Assembly: GCA_964364855.1 (NCBI GenBank)
Contig: CAYINU010000064.1
Span: 1 to 10,954, forward strand
Length of the DNA stretch: 10,954 nucleotides
Direction: 5' to 3'
Source of the DNA: CAYINU01 sp964364855
GTDB lineage: Bacteria > Margulisbacteria > Marinamargulisbacteria > CAYINU01
Below, piece after piece: positions 1 through 7,146 of the stretch (position 1 is the first letter of the stretch; each line of letters opens with the position of its first letter). The position numbers and the translations under genes were made by a program. Under the pieces are notes generated by a model. It searched no databases and was not told the origin of the DNA. It saw only the letters and a program-made list of their open reading frames with translations.

Positions 1-3000
1 GCTGTGTTCGCAAGGCATCCGTAAAGCTAACAAATGTATTAAAGCCCACCTCATTTACGTTGCGAAAGGCCAGCTGTTGCCCCACTACTTGAGAGTTTGT
101 CCGAGACTGATTGTAAAACGGCGAAAAGGTCAGGCGTTTGAACCCCCAGAATTGCAACGGCCTGTAATCCGTTCGGATACCCAAGACCGTCGATGTTTCG
201 ATACCCGGTGCCAGCTGATCCAGATAGTCGCTTCGAGTGTCCGCCCATTTTCCAGTCACTGTTGTGCGCAGATCGTCCGCGCCAAACGCCGCCTGCCCTG
301 CATACGAAATTTGCAAGGAGTCTGTTTCGTAAGCCCCTTGGCTGGCGGTAGGATTGATATTGGGCTGGATTTGCTTTAAAAAATGGACTTCTTGTGCCGT
401 ATCCACACGTTCTAGGATAGACCAGGTCGCATGGAGTCCGACATCATCTTGATCCAAAGAAACAGGAACGGGGATATCCGCAACTGATTTTTGAATTTCC
501 CGCCGGCGGTATGACGCTGCCACCTGATTTTCCTCAGTAAATGCCCAGCCAGCTACCCCTCCCCAAGAAAAGGTGCCTTTTTGCTCGGCAATATTACCGA
601 TAGGCAAAAAATTAAAGTCGATCTTTTTAACATCCCCGTACAGAGATAATTGGTCTTTTTGGTAGTTCGTGCTGACCTTGTAGGCGACACCTGTAACCGT
701 GTTTCCAGCAACTGTTCCGCCGTTATCTAAAAAGTAGTCATACTCCACCACAATTTGATCCTGTGGGGACGGCGTTCGGTTGATGAACCGTAGGGTGCCC
801 TGGGAGTAGTTTATAAAGTAGTCGCGGTCTTTGGATAATACGCTCCCATTAAAAAATACGGTTTCTGAGTTTTCCGCCACCGTCACGTTCTGCCCACCAA
901 CCGTCAACGTATACCGCGAACTGGCATCCCCTGTACCGGAAAAAATATTGCTGCTGTGGCGGCGGACTTTCGAAAAATTGTGGTTGGCAATGGCCGCTTC
1001 AGACTGGACCGACCAATAGTCATTGAGTTGATTGCTCACGGTAAATCCCAGCACATTTTGATTCACCAACCCTTCGTCTGGACTGCGAGAAGGCGTGTAG
1101 AGATATCGCAATCGAATCGTGGTCGACGCATCCGGATAAGCGGGCAATTGCGATGCACCGCCCCCGATGTCTCCCTGCCGCACAAAACGCAACGAGACCG
1201 TATTGCCATCGGTGCCGTAGTCAATCAGGACATCTCGTCCGATCTGAACTTCGGTTTCGACAGGGTAGGCAGGTCCTCCAAACAATGTCACGTGCTGGAC
1301 ACCGTTATACTGGATGGGGCTGCTGATCAAATTAAACTCTGTGCCAGCGGTATAGGTCGTGTCCTCATAGAGGTCTATGCCGGAAAAACTAACTTGAGAC
1401 GGAAAGCTGAGACTGTAGGTGTAATTCACCGATACGGTTTGGCCAACGCGGTTACTGACAAAGGCAATCCGGCCCTGGTAGGCGTCTCCCGAGGCGATGG
1501 TGTAATCGGAGCTGGGTACGATGAGTCCGTTCGCATCAAACACCACAGCGGCATTGGCTGAGGTTAGGGGGTTGAAATTGAGGCGGATGCTGTTGTCCGC
1601 AGTAACGACTTGCTGCTCGCCGTTGACTTCTTTGATCAGGGCCTCCACAGGTGAATTGGTAAATTCCCCGAGATAGGTGACGGCGACATGAACCGGGCTT
1701 TCCGCCAGGCTTGTGGTGACAGTGTCGGTCATATAGCCGACATACTGCAAATCGATTTCAGCAGGATGCGCAATGGGCACACTAAATACCAATTGCTTGG
1801 CAATGGGGTCCACTCGGTAGGCATCTGGTGATATCCACTCCCGATTAATAAAGACCTGTAGACTTCCTTCAACCGGTGTTGCCGTGAGCTGGTAAGGCCC
1901 TGCCGAATCCGCGCCCACCAAAGACTGGGTGACATTTTGTGTAACATACGACGTGGCCGATACGCCAAGGGTTTCATCCGGTGCCAAGCCCGTCCGCCTG
2001 AGCCGCAACTGACCCGTTAGCGGTGCAAATTCATAGTCCAGCCATGGGGTCATGACTTTCCCGTTGATTTGAACCCTGTCGCTACCGCTGACAAACGGCG
2101 CACCCGCGACCAAAAAGGTAGTGGGACTAAACTCGGTAATTTGATCAGTAGTCACCGGCCATAGTGTCACCTGAACTGACTGGGTGGCCAAAACCTGTTT
2201 AATCTTTTGGGGCGCCCATTCGTATTGCGCACCCAAAAACTGCTTTCGGGCCAACACAGGCAAAAAATCAGCGATCGGATCCGTAAACTCATAAATCACT
2301 CGGATCGACACATCCGAGGTTTGAGGATTGGTGAATAAAAGCGTGCCTTCTTGGTAATTAAGTGTGTAATTCAAACCTTCGGTTTGTTCGAGGTTGTTTA
2401 CAAAGACCCGAACAGACCCCGACAAAATAAATGGGTTCGGTAGGGTATATAGCCGCCCGCCATTGCCGTAGAACTGAATTTGCTTGGGCGTGGATCGGTC
2501 ACGCCCCTGTGCCACCTTAAACTCATGCTGGGGGACTTTTAATATACCGCGCACGCCATCTAACGCACGGTTAACCTGAAAAAATTCGCCATTGTTAAAT
2601 GTGACATCGACTTGTCCAAAGGACAACGAAGACTCGTCATACGTGATGGTGATATTGGATTTGAGAGGAAAATCGGGCTGCTGCTCGACGTCCCAGGACA
2701 CGCCCACGTGCTCGTCCACGCGGCCCTGGATCAAAAAATGGTAAGCGGTTTCTTGACGCAAGGGGCCCAGAGTAATGTCGGAGGGCAAGCGCTTGTAAGC
2801 AGGGTCGTTTTGGATGGTTTGCCACAGATCACCGGTAGTCGTACGCGGGTTAAAATTACGTTGGCTGAATTTTTGCTCATAAAACCCCTGCACGGTGACG
2901 GTGTCATACAGACTGGCTCGCGGGCGAAATAGCATCGCGGTGTTGTTAGTGACCACTTTCATCGAAGAAGTGGCTGTCTGGACATCGGGAGTACCTGCAA

Positions 3001-3052
3001 ATACAGGTGTGGCCATCCCGAGCAGCAGCACTAACCACAGCCCCGCTTTCAT
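1..3052 (-). CDS. Large modular exported protein, SprA-like outer-membrane type (3' end beyond window)
   Basis: The minus frame is open for 1017 codons from ATG 3052 to the left edge, so the C-terminus is missing. Residues 1-19 form a signal peptide (MKAGLWLVLLLGMATPVFA) with an Ala-X-Ala-like cleavage site. Residues 150-256 carry a pattern I associate with SprA-like surface and outer-membrane proteins of several uncultured phyla: an F..vnraLDGVrG segment, then FYGNGGRLYTLP, then a module of the form V-x-V-N...L-N-Y-x-L-N-Y..GTL-x-F...V-x-Y. Four more such modules follow, up to residue 773. From about 775 onward, strands alternate polar and hydrophobic residues with Gly/Asn turns and aromatic belts, as in an outer-membrane beta barrel. 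It starts inside the queA stop codon (ATGA), so translation is probably coupled. The exact function is not known; SprA itself is the type 9 secretion translocon of Bacteroidetes, and equivalence is not shown here. Confidence 0.8.
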   Translation of the reverse strand, partial: MKAGLWLVLLLGMATPVFAGTPDVQTATSSMKVVTNNTAMLFRPRASLYDTVTVQGFYEQKFSQRNFNPRTTTGDLWQTIQNDPAYKRLPSDITLGPLRQETAYHFLIQGRVDEHVGVSWDVEQQPDFPLKSNITITYDESSLSFGQVDVTFNNGEFFQVNRALDGVRGILKVPQHEFKVAQGRDRSTPKQIQFYGNGGRLYTLPNPFILSGSVRVFVNNLEQTEGLNYTLNYQEGTLLFTNPQTSDVSIRVIYEFTDPIADFLPVLARKQFLGAQYEWAPQKIKQVLATQSVQVTLWPVTTDQITEFSPTTFLVAGAPFVSGSDRVQINGKVMTPWLDYEFAPLTGQLRLRRTGLAPDETLGVSATSYVTQNVTQSLVGADSAGPYQLTATPVEGSLQVFINREWISPDAYRVDPIAKQLVFSVPIAHPAEIDLQYVGYMTDTVTTSLAESPVHVAVTYLGEFTNSPVEALIKEVNGEQQVVTADNSIRLNFNPLTSANAAVVFDANGLIVPSSDYTIASGDAYQGRIAFVSNRVGQTVSVNYTYSLSFPSQVSFSGIDLYEDTTYTAGTEFNLISSPIQYNGVQHVTLFGGPAYPVETEVQIGRDVLIDYGTDGNTVSLRFVRQGDIGGGASQLPAYPDASTTIRLRYLYTPSRSPDEGLVNQNVLGFTVSNQLNDYWSVQSEAAIANHNFSKVRRHSSNIFSGTGDASSRYTLTVGGQNVTVAENSETVFFNGSVLSKDRDYFINYSQGTLRFINRTPSPQDQIVVEYDYFLDNGGTVAGNTVTGVAYKVSTNYQKDQLSLYGDVKKIDFNFLPIGNIAEQKGTFSWGGVAGWAFTEENQVAASYRRREIQKSVADIPVPVSLDQDDVGLHATWSILERVDTAQEVHFLKQIQPNINPTASQGAYETDSLQISYAGQAAFGADDLRTTVTGKWADTRSDYLDQLAPGIETSTVLGIRTDYRPLQFWGFKRLTFSPFYNQSRTNSQVVGQQLAFRNVNEVGFNTFVSFTDALRTQ
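734..2413 (-). repeat. Diverged protein-level repeat array inside the large exported protein
   Basis: At least five related units are readable by eye in the translation: residues 214-256 (bases 2285-2413), 321-369 (1946-2092), 397-440 (1733-1864), 503-546 (1415-1546) and 732-773 (734-859). The shared pattern is V-x-[FI]-N/D-G, a short linker, D-Y or N-Y, then x-[IL]-N/D-Y..G-x-[LI]-x-F, then a polar turn and V-x-V-x-Y-x-[YF]. A sixth, weaker unit may lie at residues 602-652. DNA identity between units is low, so these are old domain duplications and not recent tandem copies. Each unit would fold as a small beta hairpin or sandwich stalk ahead of the barrel. Confidence 0.6.
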
Positions 3053-4089
3053 AGGATCAGCATCGCATCACCAAAGCTATAAAACCGGTACCTTTCCCGA
3101 ATGGCTTCTTGGTAGGCTTTCTTCATGAGCGGGTGTGATGAAAATGCGGAAACCAACAGAAACAAACTCGAATTCGGTAAATGAAAATTGGTAATCAATC
3201 CGTCAAAACCCTTAACCGGAACACCCGGGTATATGAACATCGTCGTCATCCCCGAACCGGGTTGGTAGCCTTCATGGTCAAAAACCGTTTCTAGCGTGCG
3301 AGCAGCGGTCGTACCCACCGCAATAACTCGGCCAGTTTGACGCACTTTATCGAGCCTGGTCGAGGTCCTTTCTGGCATATTATACCATTCAGGGTGCATG
3401 CGGTGCTGACGGATATCCACACTGCGAATGGGCTGAAATGTGCCCCACCCGACGTGAAGCGTAACGTCGCTGGTGCCAATACCTTGCGCAGCCAGCCGGT
3501 CAAATAGCGTGCCGTCAAAGTGCAGGCCAGCCGTTGGCGCCGCTACGGCCCCCGGTCGTTTCGCATAGACGGTTTGGTAACGGGTCTCCCATTGGTTAGC
3601 TTCGCCCGCTGCCTTCAAATAGGGTGGGAGAGGGACAGAGCCCAATCGGTCTATAGCTTCCCAAATCGTGGACCGCCCTTCCCACGACACGGTAAAAACA
3701 GGCCCTGTTTGGGACCGTTCCAACACCAGCATGCCCTCGGTTTCGGATAAGCGAATATAGTCTCCGATCCGAATCCGTTTGGCAGGTGTCAACAAGACGC
3801 TCAGCCGATCCGGACTCAAGATGCGGTCTACAAAAATCTCAACCAGCGCGCCGGACGGTCGCACACCTTTTAGTCTTGCCTTAATCACTTTGGTGTTGTT
3901 TAGCACCAGGTGATCCGTGGGCAACAGCAATTCCGGTAAGTCGCTAAAAAAATAATGGGAGATTTCCCCGGTCCGCCGGTCCACTCTCATGAGCCGGGAA
4001 TCCGTCCTCGTATCCAAGGGCGTCTGGGCAATTAAGTCGGGCGGCACATCAAAGTCATAGCTAGAAAGAAGATAGTCATCAACGCCCAT
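3049..4089 (-). CDS. queA: S-adenosylmethionine:tRNA ribosyltransferase-isomerase
   Basis: This enzyme transfers and isomerises the ribosyl part of SAM onto preQ1 at position 34 of GUN-anticodon tRNAs, forming epoxyqueuosine in the cytoplasm. The 346 residues match the usual full length. Family motifs appear in order: DLIAQTPLDTRTDSRL (18-33), LVLNNTKVIKARL (61-73), PTAGLHFD (185-192), LHVGWGTFQPI (211-221), HRMHPEWYNMPE (229-240), VGTTAARTLE (258-267) and DGLITNFHLPNSSLFLLVSAF (296-316). The last carries Asn-Ser where Lys-Ser/Thr is common. The ATG at 4089 puts YDFDVP at the expected N-terminal place. It has no clear Shine-Dalgarno, and an eight-T run lies directly before the start. Its stop overlaps the start of the large exported protein. 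The assignment is secure. Confidence 0.97.
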   Translation of the reverse strand: MGVDDYLLSSYDFDVPPDLIAQTPLDTRTDSRLMRVDRRTGEISHYFFSDLPELLLPTDHLVLNNTKVIKARLKGVRPSGALVEIFVDRILSPDRLSVLLTPAKRIRIGDYIRLSETEGMLVLERSQTGPVFTVSWEGRSTIWEAIDRLGSVPLPPYLKAAGEANQWETRYQTVYAKRPGAVAAPTAGLHFDGTLFDRLAAQGIGTSDVTLHVGWGTFQPIRSVDIRQHRMHPEWYNMPERTSTRLDKVRQTGRVIAVGTTAARTLETVFDHEGYQPGSGMTTMFIYPGVPVKGFDGLITNFHLPNSSLFLLVSAFSSHPLMKKAYQEAIRERYRFYSFGDAMLIL

Positions 4090-4149
4090 AAAAAAAACTG
4101 TAGTCTTTTACCCTCGGAATTGTCTATTACCCAGTGTATGATGGGGGCT
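4090..4149. promoter_or_regulatory. Divergent promoter region between queA and the sixA-like gene
   Basis: Only 60 bp separate the two divergent starts, so both promoters should lie here. For queA, a TAGACA (4121-4126) and a TACAGT (4097-4102) on the minus strand are 18 bp apart and would start transcription within a base or two of the ATG. For the plus strand, TATGAT at 4137-4142 is a fair -10 that would also start transcription close to ATG 4150, but no good -35 is visible. Neither start has a convincing ribosome binding site at normal spacing. These are eye matches to the sigma-70 consensus in a short sequence and could be chance. Confidence 0.3.
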
Positions 4150-4623
4150 ATGGAGATTTTTGTCGTCCGGCATGGTGTGGCAGAGCCGGTGTCCGCCACA
4201 GCCGACGCTGAGCGGTCCCTTTCCCGGGCGGGTAAGCACGTTCTTCGGCGGCAAGTCCGACTCTGGAAAAAACTCGGTCTTCGCGCAGAAGCCTGTTTTT
4301 GTTCACCGCTGCTTCGCACGCGACAGACAGCGGACATTTTGCGTATCGGTGGCTTTTATAAAGGAAAAAAAGTCATTACCGAAGACCTCGCTCCGGGCAC
4401 AAATTCCGAAAGGCTAATTACATTCCTGTCTCAGTTGTCTTACCAGCACGTTGTTTTGGTCGGGCATAACCCGTCTCTACCCCGATTTTGCCAATCGGCG
4501 TTAAATGGTCCGCCCATTTTTGACATGGCCCCAGGTACGCTGGTGCATCTGCGTTGGAACGATGCTCACCATTCTCCGCTGGCGGAATTGCTCGGACTCA
4601 TCCGTCCTTATGACTTGCCTTAA
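4150..4623 (+). CDS. sixA: SixA-like histidine phosphatase
   Basis: This is a 157-residue member of the histidine phosphatase (phosphoglycerate-mutase-like) superfamily, close in length to SixA, which removes phosphate from phosphohistidine domains. The RHG motif at residues 7-9 supplies the phosphorylated His8. Arg56 lies in SPLLRTRQTA (52-61), and His106 is in VGHNP (104-108). The start is chosen at ATG 4150 because family members begin with a short strand directly before RHG. TTG 4120 and ATG 4138 and 4141 are in frame but would add residues that do not look like the family. The end overlaps the amidase start by 14 nt, suggesting an operon. The true substrate is unknown; the receiver gene at the far end of this region is a possible but unproven phosphorelay link. 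Confidence 0.82.
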   Translation: MEIFVVRHGVAEPVSATADAERSLSRAGKHVLRRQVRLWKKLGLRAEACFCSPLLRTRQTADILRIGGFYKGKKVITEDLAPGTNSERLITFLSQLSYQHVVLVGHNPSLPRFCQSALNGPPIFDMAPGTLVHLRWNDAHHSPLAELLGLIRPYDLP

Positions 4624-6325
4624 ATGGGGATGCTTCGCTGTCGGCGTGTGGCTGATCAGTCTGGTGGTAGCCACCAGCGTGTCCGCATTTTCTCCCACCG
4701 AACAAGCCGTTTTTATAGATGGGCGTCGTCTAGACTTATCTACGCCTGTTTATCAAAACCAGGGCGTGTATTGGGTACCATTGCGGGACATCGCAGATGC
4801 ACTCAATTTCAACATGGTCTATCTACCCAAGGACACCTATTACAGATTGAACCATCGGGAAACCGGTCAGTTTTGCATTGTGATTGAAAATACCAGCACG
4901 TTTTGGGTAGAGCACATTCCCTGTGCGTTTCCACAAAACACGCGGCGCATCGAAAACCAGCTGTACGTTCCTCTAGATGCGTTTTTAAAGGGTCTGGATT
5001 GGCCCTTTTCCCATGACAAGAAGGGGTACCACATTTCCACCAATCTAAATGCACCTCCGGCATCATCCGAGCTTCGACTCACCACCTACGCTCCACCGGC
5101 GGATAGTAGTGAACTGCCCTTTTTTGAGCAAGATCAGTCCATTGTCTTGGCTTATCGGGGTAAAAGCACCCCCATTTCCGGTCAAGTCAAATACCTCAAC
5201 GGACAATTGTACCTGCCCGCAATGGCACTGGCGGTCGCATTCAATGTCTCGCTACGCCAAGAGTCGCCTGCCGTTACACTTCGCGGCAAGGAATTGCGTT
5301 TCGAACCCGGTACTGCCGAGTTTCTGGAGGGCAAATGGTACGTGAGTCTGGCCGCTTGGTTACAGCTCACCGGCACATCCCCAAAATGGGTACCGTCAAC
5401 AGGCACACTGATCTTTTGGGACCAACTCAGATCCATTCTGATGGACCCGCCAAAGCAGTTGATGGTGGAGCTCAGTCGTCCATTGGATTTACCGCCATCT
5501 GTGAAAAATCGCGATGAAATGGTCGTTACGATGGACAGTGTGATTGCCCCGGTTTCTCCCTCAGAGTACACCTTTTCCACGACTGCGTTTCGGTATTTCA
5601 AGGTGGACTCTTCCGCCACTGGCGTTCAACTTCGAATCGGGTTGCGGCCCGGCCAAAAGTACGCCATCCACCAAAGCGGGCAGGGCGGCAATTTTAGGAT
5701 AACCCTGGCCGCAGAAGGGCCAGCCCTGTCAAAACCCAAGCTGACACAACGCACACCCATTCGCGCCGCGCAACTCCGAGCAGCTGGACTGGAGAACAAG
5801 CGCATCTTAATCGACGCCGGTCATGGTGGCAGCGATCCGGGTGCTCCCAGCAACACGAAAGAGCCCGCCGAGAAATTTTTTACCCTAGATATTTCCCATC
5901 GACTGAAAACCCTATTAGAAAAACAGGGAGCCAAAGTCATTATGGTACGTGAGGGCGACCAAAACCCATCGCTTCAAGAGCGGGTGGTAAAGGCCCAACT
6001 GGAGTCAGCGGACGTCTTTGTGAGTGTTCATATCAATTCCTTCTTTCAGGATTATGCGAACGGAACCGAGACTTTTTATTACAAGGGCATGGACAAGCCC
6101 CTGGCTCGGATCATCCATCAAAAACTGGTCAAGGCACTTGGGCTAAAAGACTTGGGGCTAAAAGAAAATCGACTTTATGTCCTGCGCAACTCCCGGATGC
6201 CGGCCGTTCTCGTTGAGCCTTGCTTTCTCAGTAATCCGAGAGAACAGTCCTTGCTAGGTGATCCGAACTTCCGACAACGGATTGCCCAAGCATTGTATGA
6301 CGGACTTGAGGCGTATTTTCGTTAG
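4610..6325 (+). CDS. Secreted N-acetylmuramoyl-L-alanine amidase with copper-amine-oxidase-type stalk
   Basis: This exported zinc amidase should cut the bond between muramic acid and L-Ala in peptidoglycan. Start ATG 4610 gives 571 residues with a clean signal peptide (1-26, ending SVSA). The open frame extends 35 codons further upstream, but that part lies inside the sixA-like gene. Two stalk modules of the copper amine oxidase N-terminal type follow: about 33-144, with YWVPLRDIADAL and QLYVPLDAFL, and about 176-270, with QLYLPAMALAVAFN and WYVSLAAWLQL. Residues 274-366 resemble an AMIN beta domain. The Amidase_3 domain fills 398-571. Its likely zinc ligands are His405 (DAGHGG), Glu421 and His474 (SVHINS), and the catalytic Glu536 is in VLVEPCFLSNP. 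All key residues are present. It sits between the sixA-like gene and murI. Confidence 0.93.
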   Translation: MTCLKWGCFAVGVWLISLVVATSVSAFSPTEQAVFIDGRRLDLSTPVYQNQGVYWVPLRDIADALNFNMVYLPKDTYYRLNHRETGQFCIVIENTSTFWVEHIPCAFPQNTRRIENQLYVPLDAFLKGLDWPFSHDKKGYHISTNLNAPPASSELRLTTYAPPADSSELPFFEQDQSIVLAYRGKSTPISGQVKYLNGQLYLPAMALAVAFNVSLRQESPAVTLRGKELRFEPGTAEFLEGKWYVSLAAWLQLTGTSPKWVPSTGTLIFWDQLRSILMDPPKQLMVELSRPLDLPPSVKNRDEMVVTMDSVIAPVSPSEYTFSTTAFRYFKVDSSATGVQLRIGLRPGQKYAIHQSGQGGNFRITLAAEGPALSKPKLTQRTPIRAAQLRAAGLENKRILIDAGHGGSDPGAPSNTKEPAEKFFTLDISHRLKTLLEKQGAKVIMVREGDQNPSLQERVVKAQLESADVFVSVHINSFFQDYANGTETFYYKGMDKPLARIIHQKLVKALGLKDLGLKENRLYVLRNSRMPAVLVEPCFLSNPREQSLLGDPNFRQRIAQALYDGLEAYFR

Positions 6326-6342
6326 CGCTATGATGACTTTTT

Positions 6343-7146
6343 ATGCCACACCAGCCTATTGTCGGCCTTTTTGATTCGGGTTTCGGCGGATTGACCGTAC
6401 TCGGCCCCCTGGTTTCGCGGTTTCCTGCGCTTGATTACCGGTTCGTTGCCGATGCGGGACGCGCGCCGTATGGTGACCGACGCGAAGACGAATTGCGGGC
6501 CTTCGGTTCGGAAATTATTTCGTTTTTGAAGGACCAGGGCATGACACATCTCATCGTGGCCTGCAACACCACTTGCGCCACGGTGCTGCCGCAACTGATG
6601 CCAGAAATTGAAGTGCGGGTATGGGGGCTAATCGAGGCAGGGGCACAGGCCGCGGTTCAAACCACCCGAAACAAACGGATCGCGGTGCTGGCTACCGTGG
6701 CTACGGCAGGGGCAAAAGCCTACACCGCCGCCATAAACGCCATTGACCCCGCCGTGGAAGTACTTGAAGTGGCCTGTCCCGCCCTAGTACCGCTCATCCA
6801 AGCCGACCGCATGGACTCTGCCGACTGCAAGGCCTCATGTGGGGACTATATGACCAAGGTCAACGATTTTGGGGCAGACACTGTTATCTTGGGCTGCAGC
6901 CACTATCCTTATCTGGTACCCCTTCTACAAACATTTTCCTCTCGCCCGTTAGCTTGGGTAGACCCTGCGCCAGCCCTGGTTGATGTCGTGAGCCAGACCT
7001 TCTCCCCGTTCAAAGAACCCAGTGGTACTCCAGCGCCCATCTCCTTTTTTGTTTCGGGTTCATTGCCAAGCTTCACGCAATTTGTCACCACGCATCGATT
7101 GTTTTCCGATCATCCGTATACCGTTGCACCGTATAGCCACTCATGA
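6343..7146 (+). CDS. murI: Glutamate racemase
   Basis: MurI interconverts L- and D-glutamate and supplies D-Glu for the peptidoglycan stem peptide. The 267 residues match the family length. The N-terminal LFDSGFGGLTVL (9-20) includes Asp11; YRFVADAGRAPYGDR (32-46) is the next conserved block; VACNTTCATVLP (72-83) gives catalytic Cys74; and LGCSHYPYL (183-191) gives Cys185 and His187. Both catalytic cysteines are therefore intact. ATG 6343 is the only reasonable start, 17 nt after the amidase stop, and no Shine-Dalgarno is evident. The stop overlaps the next gene by ATGA. Its place behind a peptidoglycan amidase fits a small cell-wall operon. Confidence 0.96.
   Translation: MPHQPIVGLFDSGFGGLTVLGPLVSRFPALDYRFVADAGRAPYGDRREDELRAFGSEIISFLKDQGMTHLIVACNTTCATVLPQLMPEIEVRVWGLIEAGAQAAVQTTRNKRIAVLATVATAGAKAYTAAINAIDPAVEVLEVACPALVPLIQADRMDSADCKASCGDYMTKVNDFGADTVILGCSHYPYLVPLLQTFSSRPLAWVDPAPALVDVVSQTFSPFKEPSGTPAPISFFVSGSLPSFTQFVTTHRLFSDHPYTVAPYSHS

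Noticed and set aside
956..1561. 201-codon plus-strand open frame
   Set aside because: It lies antisense to the continuous 1017-codon exported-protein frame, which has a signal peptide and family-like modules; the plus-strand product shows no recognisable motif.
4090..4097. T8 run before queA as a terminator
   Set aside because: No hairpin precedes it on the minus strand, and there is no upstream minus-strand gene close enough for it to serve.
4120..4149. Longer sixA-like start at TTG 4120 or ATG 4138/4141
   Set aside because: Family proteins begin with a short strand right before RHG, and the added residues show no conservation signal.
4505..4609. Upstream extension of the amidase frame
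   Set aside because: These 35 codons overlap the sixA-like gene. Starting at 4610 places a standard signal peptide at the N-terminus, while the longer form buries it.
6128..6165. Tandem LGLK-D / LGLK-E duplication in the amidase
   Set aside because: The family normally has a similar stretch here before the VLRN block, so the 15-nt similarity is probably coincidental and not a recent duplication.
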